A model generated the notes under the pieces. That model had not been told where the DNA came from. It saw only the letters and a program-made list of their open reading frames with translations, and searched no databases. From Arenicella sp. (GTDB lineage Bacteria > Pseudomonadota > Gammaproteobacteria > Arenicellales > Arenicellaceae), in NCBI GenBank assembly GCA_023299895.1, contig JALZWI010000216.1, positions 1-7,068 on the forward strand: a DNA stretch of 7,068 nucleotides, given 5' to 3'. Numbering within the stretch: position 1 is the first letter of the stretch; each line of letters starts with the position of its first letter. Positions 1 to 6,194 of the stretch are shown piece by piece. Both the position numbers and the translations under genes were made by a program.

Positions 1-189
1 TTCGGTTACGAAAACCTCACCATGCTGAAATGGGCTCATTGTTCCAGGATCAACATTGATATAAGGGTCGAGCTTCATCAAAGTAACACTCAAACCACGT
101 GCTTCCAGCAAAGTAGCTAACGACGCGGCGGCAATGCCTTTGCCTAAAGAAGAAACCACACCACCCGTTATGAAGACATATTTAGTCAT
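1..189 (-). CDS. pyrG: CTP synthase, N-terminal fragment (cut by window edge)
   Basis: CTP synthase is a cytoplasmic enzyme that converts UTP to CTP using ATP and glutamine-derived ammonia, the last step of de novo pyrimidine nucleotide synthesis. Only the first 63 codons are present; the family is usually about 540 residues, so the rest lies beyond base 1. The fragment begins [18 protein letters not shown], carrying the amidoligase P-loop ([10 protein letters not shown], residues 9-18). It continues through [15 protein letters not shown] (residues 39-53) and QHGEVFVTE (55-63), which are signature stretches of the synthase domain. The ATG at 189-187 matches the usual family start, although no good Shine-Dalgarno sequence lies in front of it (only a weak AAGA about 15 bases upstream). 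It follows tilS after a 299-base gap that contains its own promoter candidate and a structured leader, so it is probably transcribed at least partly independently. The identification is essentially certain. Confidence 0.97.
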   Translation of the reverse strand, partial: MTKYVFITGGVVSSLGKGIAAASLATLLEARGLSVTLMKLDPYINVDPGTMSPFQHGEVFVTE

Positions 190-227
190 TGATCACACAA
201 TTGTTCTTATTAGTTTTGAAATAAGCA

Positions 228-291
228 CTTTTTGTACATGCTAAACAGTAGACCAAATACTGAGTTACGAATATTTTCGTGTACAAAAAAG
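228..291 (-). repeat. Inverted repeat in the pyrG leader (two TGTACA-centred arms)
   Basis: TTTTTGTACA at 229-238 and TGTACAAAAA at 280-289 form a perfect 10-bp inverted repeat. Read as minus-strand RNA, it is extended by one outer U-G pair, and the 41-base loop begins with a C-A mismatch followed by a G-C pair. The loop can also form a small competing hairpin, ACGAA/TTCGT (276-280 with 267-271). Each arm contains the palindrome TGTACA, so the pair could also be a double operator with centres 47 bases apart. The upstream arm lies at the predicted transcription start of pyrG, so a transcript would begin inside it and could fold into a 5'-terminal stem. The sequence repeat is directly visible; any regulatory role is inference. 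Confidence 0.55.
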
Positions 292-294
292 AGT

Positions 295-323
295 ATTACA
301 GAGACAATTACCAATGCTTTCAA
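295..323 (-). promoter_or_regulatory. Predicted sigma-70 promoter for pyrG
   Basis: On the minus strand, TTGAAA (323-318, five of six consensus bases) and TGTAAT (300-295, five of six) are separated by exactly 17 bases. Transcription should start near 287-290, inside a run of six T residues (290-285), about 100 bases before the pyrG ATG. The match and spacing are the best in the window. The AT-rich background makes chance hits possible, so this remains a prediction. Confidence 0.6.
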
Positions 324-488
324 ACAGATTGGCGCAGTGCTCCAGAAGGTTCTACATGATACTAGAGGCAACCATTATGAACAATCAGTTTTGTCTATTT
401 GTAGTAAGATAATCCTTATTAAAATCAAAAGCGTGACATCGGGCAGAATAAAACACCAACTTAAGCGAAGGCGGATCAACTCCGACAA

Positions 489-1811
489 TTAGGATGCCAT
501 GGATTGAAGTGACACCCAATCACTTCGTAATTGTTGATCAATTGGCCCCAAAACAACATCACTATTGGGCTGTCGAATAGTTAACAAAGGCACCGCCTGA
601 CGTCGCCACGGCGGAATGCCTGCTTCTCGTAACCATTTTTTTAAATTGAGAGAATGTCCTTGTAATGCTTTTGGATTCACCACATTAGGGCGAGATGATA
701 CTCGTACAACTGAGGTATGACGGTGCTCAAGCAAGTTACGCAATTTATTAGTTGCATCGAGTCGGACTTTACTTTGATAGAGTTCGATCGGCTGATTAAT
801 ATTATTCCAGTCAACACTCGCAACAGGCGAAGCTGAATCAAGCGCAGGCATAACGTACATATAACCTTGGTAAAATCGAAATTGGCTGCCAGTCTCTTGC
901 AATACCATGGTTGCCCCTGGCTTAGACACAAAAGCCGTTAGTAACTTATCCAATAAACGTTGGCTAGGAATATGCAGCTTTAGACTTCTCAACCAAAAAC
1001 GTACCACATTCGCTTGCCGAGCTGCGCTCAAATGCGCCAAGTCTTCGTAACAAAGTGCATAGGAATGATCAAGCGGATGCTTAGGGTGCTCACGAACTTC
1101 GACTAAATCAGCAATGGCGACTTCTCGCAACAAGTTATTTTCTTGTTCCAAGTTGTTCGCAGTGCGCAAGATGCTCGCAATTGCGTCAGGTCGAAATTCA
1201 GTTAGTGCTGGCACTATTTGATGACGAATTTGGTTGCGCGAATAATTACTTTCTTGATTGCTTGGGTCTTCAACCCAACTTAATTGATGGACCTCAGCAT
1301 AGTCTCTAATTTGATCTTGAGTCAAATCAAGCATTGGCCGAACCAGTCTCGAACCATGGAACGGCGTTACTGCTCTTAGGCTAGATAAGCCACGACTGCC
1401 AGAACCACGCAACAAATTAAACAGAACGGTCTCTGCCCGGTCTTGTGCATGATGAGCCGTCAACAAATACGAACCAGAAAAAATTTGATCTTTAAACCAC
1501 TCATAACGCGCGAAACGTGCCGTTTGCTCGCTAGAGTCGGACAAATTCAAAGAAATTTGCTTGCTTTCAATACCAAGATCGTTACATCGGCCTTCACAAT
1601 GTTGCGCCCAACCATTCGACGCCTCGTTTAAATTATGATTGACGTGTAGAGCTGTTAGTGAAAACCCATATTTTTGTTGAGCTTGTGCCATCAAGTGCAA
1701 TAAAATGGTCGAGTCCCTACCACCACTGTAGGCAACGTAATAATTAGCCTGAGAATCCAGCGCTAATTCTTTAAAAAGGTGTTCTGTAAACTGATCTACA
1801 GAGTATGCCAT
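489..1811 (-). CDS. tilS: tRNA(Ile)-lysidine synthase
   Basis: TilS uses ATP to attach lysine to C34 of the CAU-anticodon tRNA-Ile, creating lysidine, so that the tRNA reads AUA and is charged with isoleucine rather than methionine; it acts in the cytoplasm and is normally essential. The 440-residue protein has the usual length (E. coli about 430). The N-terminal PP-loop ATPase domain carries SGGRDS at 29-34, HVNHNL at 56-61, and HHAQDRAETVLFNLLRGSG at 120-138. EDPSNQESNYSRNQIRH (181-197) is the family's conserved block before the central helical domain. The C-terminal domain is marked by SLNLKKWLREAGIPPWRR (387-404). The ATG at 1811 gives the expected short lead before the PP-loop; upstream is a weak AGG only four bases away. 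The motif usually written HHxDD reads HHAQD here. It lies 208 bases after dnaE, without the accA gene that usually separates them. Confidence 0.96.
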   Translation of the reverse strand: MAYSVDQFTEHLFKELALDSQANYYVAYSGGRDSTILLHLMAQAQQKYGFSLTALHVNHNLNEASNGWAQHCEGRCNDLGIESKQISLNLSDSSEQTARFARYEWFKDQIFSGSYLLTAHHAQDRAETVLFNLLRGSGSRGLSSLRAVTPFHGSRLVRPMLDLTQDQIRDYAEVHQLSWVEDPSNQESNYSRNQIRHQIVPALTEFRPDAIASILRTANNLEQENNLLREVAIADLVEVREHPKHPLDHSYALCYEDLAHLSAARQANVVRFWLRSLKLHIPSQRLLDKLLTAFVSKPGATMVLQETGSQFRFYQGYMYVMPALDSASPVASVDWNNINQPIELYQSKVRLDATNKLRNLLEHRHTSVVRVSSRPNVVNPKALQGHSLNLKKWLREAGIPPWRRQAVPLLTIRQPNSDVVLGPIDQQLRSDWVSLQSMAS

Positions 1812-1882
1812 AAAGCCTATTTAGTAAAAAATATTAAAATTCAAAGATTTAAGTACTTAGTTAGCAAGAGATATAAAATTTG

Positions 1883-1907
1883 AAAATTACGAATCAGTCG
1901 TATTTTT
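1883..1907. terminator. Small hairpin with A/T flanks, weak bidirectional terminator candidate
   Basis: TACGA (1888-1892) and TCGTA (1898-1902) pair around a five-base loop. After one T-T mismatch, AAAA (1883-1886) pairs with TTTT (1904-1907). Both strands therefore show a short stem followed by a T-rich run. The stem is only five pairs with two G-C, and on the minus strand it lies between the putative tilS promoter and tilS, so it may be a leader hairpin or have no function. Confidence 0.25.
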
Positions 1908-1954
1908 ATTACTTATAAACAATGCTTTAACTAGCGCCCTGCCAAACCAAAAAA

Positions 1955-1963
1955 ATCATATCA
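1955..1963 (-). promoter_or_regulatory. Extended -10 promoter candidate for tilS
   Basis: The minus strand reads TGATATGAT, an extended -10 element (TGn followed by TATGAT, five of six consensus bases). The -35 region is poor: the best match, TTGCTA, sits at a suitable distance only from an overlapping upstream TATGAT copy, with a long 19-base spacer. Predicted initiation near 1948 would leave a leader of about 135 bases. This would let tilS be expressed apart from dnaE. Confidence 0.35.
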
Positions 1964-2019
1964 TAAAGAAATAAAACATAGAAGTAGCAAGGACTTATAA
2001 AAACAAACTCACCTATTTA

Positions 2020-5000
2020 CTAATAAATGAGTCTTATATTAGTTTGACCGATCAAACCGTCTAATTGCTCCAACATAATTTTATTCGGAACAATACGCCA
2101 ATCTTGCGCTAAATCGAGCTGACAAACACCGTCATTGGACAGATATTCGAAGCCAATACCGCACTGCCCTTGTTCATTTGATTGCAAGATTGATTTCAAT
2201 TGAGTCACCATCTGGCTATTTACTTGGTCAGCCTTTAATTGAATCTGCATATGTCTTGCCAACTGGCTGCGAGCTTGTTCGATATCGAACAATTCATCGG
2301 CTGACAAACGTATGCGGCCACTAAAATGATCAAGACTGGCTTTACCTTTGACGACTAATACTTTGTCTTTATGAATCACATCCCGACGCTGATCATATAA
2401 CTCTCCATAGACACCAATTTCTATTCGGGCAGTTTTATCGTCTAGTGTTAAAAATGCCATCCGTGAGCCTGATTTGGTATTCATAACCCTTGCTCCCACA
2501 ACCAGACCTGCAAGTGTTACTGGCTTTTTCTGCTTACTTTTACCGACATCAACATCAACCAATCGACATGAAGTGAATTGATTTAGTTCTTGAATGTAGA
2601 CATCTATAGGGTGTCCGCTCAAATATAAACCTAATGTGTCTTTCTCAGCTGCCAATAAATCTTCTTTTTTCCACTCTGTGACATTTTGATAGGTTTGTAC
2701 CGTCTCAACGGGGGCGACAATACCAAAGAAGTCATTTTGACCTGCCGCAGCACTGCGGTGTTGTTGGTTAGCAGCATCAAGCGCTAAATCTACACTGGCA
2801 ATTAAACTAGCTCGATGTACCCCGAGCTCATCTAAAGCACCAGATCTAATCAACGCCTCGAGAGCTCGGCGGTTGACTTTTTTACCATCAACTCGGGCGC
2901 ACAGATCATACAAATCCTTAAATGCTCCACCCGTTTCTCGAGACTCAATGATACCTTCAATCACTGGCCGACCAATCCCTTTAATAGCACCTAGTCCATA
3001 AACAATATGATTCTCATCAGTGGCAAGAAACTTGTATTGACAGAGATTGATATCAGGGTGCTGTACGGTTAAGTTCATTTCATTCGCTTCATTGAGCAAA
3101 ATAACGACTTTATCGGTGTTTTCCATATCAGCTGACATACACGCAGCCATAAAGTGTGCAGGATAATGTGCCTTCAACCAAGCCGTTTGATAAGCAACCA
3201 ACGCATAAGCCGCTGAATGGGATTTATTAAAACCATATTCTGCGAAATATTCCATTAGATCGAAGACATCTTTCGCAACATCCTCACTAACACCACGTTC
3301 TGCAGCGCCCTGTTGAAAAATTTCCCGCTGCTTTGCCATCTCTTCGACTTTTTTCTTACCCATCGCACGACGCAAAATATCTGCACCACCTAACGAATAA
3401 CCAGCCATAACACGTGCAATTTCCATCACCTGCTCTTGATATAAAATCACCCCATAGGTGTCATTCAAGATAGGTTCTAAGATTTCATGTGGATAATTTG
3501 TTGCTTCCTTACCATGCTTTCGATCACAATAAACCTTCTCCATACCGGCTCCTAGCGGCCCAGGCCGATAGAGCGCCACCAAGGCCACGATATCGTTAAA
3601 TTGATCAGGTTTAAGGTTTTTAATTAGTTCTTTCATGCCCGATGATTCGAGCTGAAAAATCGCAGTTGTTAAGCCACGCTTTAATATCTCATAAGTCTCA
3701 ACATCATCAAGAGGCAGCTTAGCAACATCGATTGGCGCTTCATCGCATGACTCACGAAAAGCATTAATTGCTTTCTCAGCCCAGTCGATAATCGTCAGTG
3801 TTTTTAGACCGAGAAAGTCAAATTTTACCAAACCGACCGTTTCCAAATCATCCTTATCAAACTGCGAGACAATTTGCTCACTGCCGTGCTCACAATACAG
3901 TGGCGTGAAATCGGTTAGATCAGTTGGCGCTATGACAACACCACCGGCATGCTTACCGACATTTCTAGCCAAACCTTCAAGCTTGAGAGCCATATCAATT
4001 AGCGCTGCAATCTCCTCTTCGTTGTCATAACGATCTTTTAACTCGGGCTCTTGATCAAGTGCTTTACTCAGGGTCATGCCTAAATCAAAGGGAACCAACT
4101 TAGCCACGCCATCCACATGGCCATAAGACATGCCTAGCACCCGCCCAACATCGCGCACCACACCTTTGGCTGCCATGGTGCCATAAGTAATAATTTGCGA
4201 GACTTTATCACGACCATATTTTTGTGCTACGTACTCAATCACACGCTCACGCCCTTCAATACAGAAATCTACATCAAAGTCAGGCATCGAGACCCTTTCT
4301 GGATTTAAGAATCTCTCGAAAAGTAAAATATGTTCAATTGGATCTAAATCGGTAATCCCCAAAGCATAAGCAACAATAGAACCGGCACCTGAACCACGAC
4401 CAGGCCCAACTGGCACATCATTTTCTTTTGCCCATCGAATAAAATCGGCAACAATCAAAAAATAACCTGGAAAACCCATTTGAATAATGATGTCCAGCTC
4501 GAAAGTCATGCGGTCTTGGTATTCTTTTAATGTGTCAGCATCCGCACCATCAGGGAAACGACGCGGTATAACACGATCAAGACCGGCTTGGCTTTCTTTC
4601 GTGAGAAACGACTCTATCGTCTCGCCTTCAGGCACAGGAAAGTCAGGTAAAAAATATTCACCCATGTGCAGCACAAAGTTACAGCGCTGGGCAACTAATA
4701 AAGTATTCTCGATTGCGCTTGGGATATCAGCAAACAACTCAATCATTTCTTGAGAAGTTTTGTAATATTGCTGTGGAGTGTGATGCTTAACGCGTCGACT
4801 ATCATTGAGTCCGCGGCCTTCGTTAATACAGACACGAACTTCATGTGCGTCGTAGTCACTTTCTTGCATAAAATGCGCATCGTTGGTAGCAACTAATGGA
4901 ATATTATGTTGCGCTGCAAGTTTAGCGGCACCCGCAATATAAAAATTTTCGTAGGCTCGACCAACACGCTGAATCTCAATATAATAACGACCTGGAAATA

Positions 5001-5478
5001 AGCGTTGATAATCTGCCAACACGTCTTCTTGTAAAGCTTGACGATTTGCCGATACCGCACCTCCGAGTTCACCGCGTTGACCGCCAGATAATGCTATTAA
5101 ACCATCAGTTTTACCTTCTAACCAAGCTTTTTGAATGATCGGCATTCCTTGATGTTGACCTTCTCTAAAACCTCGCGACAACAATTCAGACAAATTTCGA
5201 TAACCGTGCGTATCTTGCACTAACAAAACTAGAATATAGGGCTGCGTTAGCTTATCGGAATTTTCTATATAGACTTCGGCACCAATGATTGGCTTAATCC
5301 CTTGTGCCATACATTTATTAAAAAACTTGACTGTCCCATACAAATTGCCCATATCGGTAATAGCTACCGCAGGCATTTGGTTTTGCAAAGTTTGCTCGAT
5401 CAAGGTCGGCAAACGAATCATTCCATTCACTAAAGAATATTCAGTATGCAGATGTAAATGTACGAATGAAGTTGGCAT
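2020..5478 (-). CDS. dnaE: DNA polymerase III subunit alpha
   Basis: DnaE is the catalytic 5'-3' polymerase of the replicative holoenzyme and works with the epsilon proofreader, the beta clamp and the clamp loader. The 1152-residue length fits the gammaproteobacterial form (E. coli 1160). The PHP domain comes first (about 5-275), starting FVHLHLHTEYS (5-15). Polymerase motifs follow: GPGRGSGAGS (358-367), PDFDVDF (399-405, with the metal-binding aspartates D402 and D404), KHAGGVVIAPT (509-519) and KFDFLGL (552-558, third aspartate D554). YGVILYQEQVM (675-685), RRAMGKKK (703-710) and YGFNKSHSAAYAL (748-760) belong to the fingers. QNDFF (914-918) fits the internal beta-clamp-binding motif, and an OB-fold region lies near 985-1065. 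The start is firm: an in-frame TGA directly precedes the ATG. No Shine-Dalgarno sequence is present. The PHP site is only partly degenerate: H9, H11, D42, E68 and H202 remain, while M43 replaces the usual histidine. Confidence 0.98.
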   Translation of the reverse strand: MPTSFVHLHLHTEYSLVNGMIRLPTLIEQTLQNQMPAVAITDMGNLYGTVKFFNKCMAQGIKPIIGAEVYIENSDKLTQPYILVLLVQDTHGYRNLSELLSRGFREGQHQGMPIIQKAWLEGKTDGLIALSGGQRGELGGAVSANRQALQEDVLADYQRLFPGRYYIEIQRVGRAYENFYIAGAAKLAAQHNIPLVATNDAHFMQESDYDAHEVRVCINEGRGLNDSRRVKHHTPQQYYKTSQEMIELFADIPSAIENTLLVAQRCNFVLHMGEYFLPDFPVPEGETIESFLTKESQAGLDRVIPRRFPDGADADTLKEYQDRMTFELDIIIQMGFPGYFLIVADFIRWAKENDVPVGPGRGSGAGSIVAYALGITDLDPIEHILLFERFLNPERVSMPDFDVDFCIEGRERVIEYVAQKYGRDKVSQIITYGTMAAKGVVRDVGRVLGMSYGHVDGVAKLVPFDLGMTLSKALDQEPELKDRYDNEEEIAALIDMALKLEGLARNVGKHAGGVVIAPTDLTDFTPLYCEHGSEQIVSQFDKDDLETVGLVKFDFLGLKTLTIIDWAEKAINAFRESCDEAPIDVAKLPLDDVETYEILKRGLTTAIFQLESSGMKELIKNLKPDQFNDIVALVALYRPGPLGAGMEKVYCDRKHGKEATNYPHEILEPILNDTYGVILYQEQVMEIARVMAGYSLGGADILRRAMGKKKVEEMAKQREIFQQGAAERGVSEDVAKDVFDLMEYFAEYGFNKSHSAAYALVAYQTAWLKAHYPAHFMAACMSADMENTDKVVILLNEANEMNLTVQHPDINLCQYKFLATDENHIVYGLGAIKGIGRPVIEGIIESRETGGAFKDLYDLCARVDGKKVNRRALEALIRSGALDELGVHRASLIASVDLALDAANQQHRSAAAGQNDFFGIVAPVETVQTYQNVTEWKKEDLLAAEKDTLGLYLSGHPIDVYIQELNQFTSCRLVDVDVGKSKQKKPVTLAGLVVGARVMNTKSGSRMAFLTLDDKTARIEIGVYGELYDQRRDVIHKDKVLVVKGKASLDHFSGRIRLSADELFDIEQARSQLARHMQIQLKADQVNSQMVTQLKSILQSNEQGQCGIGFEYLSNDGVCQLDLAQDWRIVPNKIMLEQLDGLIGQTNIRLIY

Positions 5479-5484
5479 TCACAA

Positions 5485-5490
5485 ATTATA
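5485..5490 (-). promoter_or_regulatory. Consensus -10 element directly before dnaE (possible leaderless start)
   Basis: A perfect TATAAT on the minus strand ends six bases before the dnaE ATG, so the expected transcription start falls on or next to the A of the start codon. No ribosome binding site lies upstream and a stop codon abuts the ATG in frame, both of which fit a leaderless mRNA. Against it, no -35 match is found 16-18 bases further upstream and there is no extended TGn. The palindrome AACCGGTT (5496-5503) lies between the -10 and -35 positions and could be an operator. Confidence 0.4.
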
Positions 5491-5610
5491 AACTGAACCG
5501 GTTTCTAAGGTGAGGGCTTTGGTAGTTTTTTTATTCAAACTAACAATTTTTAGAACGAAAAAAATGCGCCATGACTGATACAATAATTAAGGTCTTGATC
5601 GACACCAAAT

Positions 5611-5629
5611 AAACAATAGCTTATCGTTT
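5611..5629 (-). terminator. Hairpin just after rnhB, weak terminator candidate
   Basis: Eight bases on each side (5611-5618 and 5622-5629) pair around a three-base loop, with one G-U pair in the minus-strand RNA. It begins one base after the rnhB stop codon. The stem is almost all A-U and is followed by ATTTGG rather than a long U-run, so it may only attenuate transcription or protect the lpxB-rnhB mRNA end. Confidence 0.3.
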
Positions 5630-5630
5630 T

Positions 5631-6194
5631 CTACAACAGAGCTTTAACAGGGGCAAAACTCAGACGATGGATCGGTGTAATACCAAATTCTTGCAGCGCT
5701 TCACGGTGTTGCTTAGTAGGATAACCACTATTACGATCAAAGCCATAGCGCGGATATTGCTTAGCATAATCAGTCATGATTTTATCGCGCCAAACTTTAG
5801 CGATGATTGATGCCGCAGAAATACTCGCTTCTAATCCGTCACCACCAATAATTGTTTGCGCAGGTATGCCAAAATCAGGTGCTCGATTGCCATCGACTAG
5901 AATCTTATCAGGTTGAATTGACAGTCCAGCAACTGATCGCTTCATCGCCAACATAGTGGCATGCAGAATATTTAATTCATCAATCTCTTCAATGTTAGCC
6001 TCACCAATAGCCCAGCAAAGTGCTTGCTGTTCGATGGCACTTGTTAGCTCCTCACGTCTTTTAACAGAAAGCTTCTTTGAATCGGTAAGCCCAGGCAAAT
6101 CAAACTGTTCCGGCAATATAACTGCTGCAGTAATTACAGGGCCAGCTAAAGGACCACGACCCACCTCATCAACACCTGCGATCAATATTGTCAC
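5631..6194 (-). CDS. rnhB: Ribonuclease HII
   Basis: RNase HII cuts RNA in RNA-DNA hybrids and 5' of single ribonucleotides embedded in DNA, starting ribonucleotide excision repair; it is a cytoplasmic metal-dependent nuclease. With the start chosen here the protein has 187 residues, close to the family's usual 190-210. [13 protein letters not shown] (6-18) holds the first two acidic residues D9 and E10 and the GRG substrate-recognition motif. D101 in LVDGN and D119 in IGGDG complete the DEDD site. [12 protein letters not shown] (126-137), SGYPTKQH (156-163, with the junction-sensing tyrosine Y158) and HRLSFAPVK (176-184) are conserved. The GTG at 6194 is preferred because it overlaps the lpxB stop as GTGA and has AAGG seven bases upstream. 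An in-frame GTG at 6221 would add nine residues unlike the family. Translation is probably coupled to lpxB. Confidence 0.95.
   Translation of the reverse strand: MTILIAGVDEVGRGPLAGPVITAAVILPEQFDLPGLTDSKKLSVKRREELTSAIEQQALCWAIGEANIEEIDELNILHATMLAMKRSVAGLSIQPDKILVDGNRAPDFGIPAQTIIGGDGLEASISAASIIAKVWRDKIMTDYAKQYPRYGFDRNSGYPTKQHREALQEFGITPIHRLSFAPVKALL

Larger units (their letters stand above)
190..488. other. tilS-pyrG intergenic region (pyrG leader and promoter)
   Basis: This 299-base gap holds no convincing gene. Read on the minus strand, the first 165 bases after the tilS stop contain only a four-pair hairpin (CGGA/TCCG) right behind the stop, with no U-run, so no clear tilS terminator. The remainder holds a sigma-70 promoter candidate at 295-323 and, downstream, a roughly 100-base leader with an inverted repeat at 229-238/280-289. 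The plus strand is open from a TTG at 232 to 492, but its product shows no recognisable family features and has no ribosome binding site, so it is not called. Confidence 0.7.
1812..2019. other. AT-rich dnaE-tilS gap where accA would be expected
   Basis: This 208-base gap has no open frame resembling a gene, and none of the three minus-strand frames shows any trace of the acetyl-CoA carboxylase alpha subunit. It contains a tilS promoter candidate (1955-1963), a small hairpin (1883-1907), and a perfect 10-bp palindrome TAAGTACTTA at 1850-1859, about 40 bases before the tilS start. A 12-base near-repeat occurs at both ends (1816-1827 and 2012-2023). In E. coli and Pseudomonas accA occupies this place; that comparison is from general knowledge of the cluster. 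Confidence 0.7.
1816..2023. repeat. Short direct repeat bracketing the dnaE-tilS gap
   Basis: CCTATTTAGTAA (1816-1827) and CCTATTTACTAA (2012-2023) match at 11 of 12 positions in the same orientation. One copy lies just before the tilS start and the other overlaps the dnaE stop codon. The sequence is AT-rich and short, so chance is quite possible; a deletion footprint is the more interesting but unproven reading. Confidence 0.3.
5479..5630. other. rnhB-dnaE intergenic region
   Basis: This 152-base gap has no gene. It contains a hairpin at 5611-5629 behind the rnhB stop, a TATAAT at 5485-5490 close to dnaE, and a perfect palindrome AACCGGTT at 5496-5503. A weaker promoter-like pair, TTGGTG (5608-5603) and TATTGT (5585-5580), is spaced by 17 bases on the minus strand; a transcript from it would carry about 95 leader bases. 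An inverted pair TAGTTT/AAACTA (5523-5528, 5537-5542) is short and probably incidental. Confidence 0.6.

Noticed and set aside
455..488. Rho-independent terminator after tilS
   Set aside because: Only a four-pair CGGA/TCCG hairpin is found directly behind the stop, with no U-run following it.
232..492. Plus-strand open frame of 86 codons in the tilS-pyrG gap
   Set aside because: It needs a TTG start without a ribosome binding site, runs across the pyrG promoter and leader, overlaps the tilS end, and its product shows no recognisable family or domain features.
677..1631. Open frames inside tilS in other frames (677-931 minus, 1443-1631 plus)
   Set aside because: They lie fully within the strongly conserved tilS coding sequence and their products resemble no known family; they are shadows of tilS.
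4487..5491. Plus-strand open frames opposite dnaE (4487-4753 and 5285-5491)
   Set aside because: Both are antisense to conserved DnaE sequence. The second ends just past the dnaE start and would cover its promoter candidate; neither product looks like a real protein.
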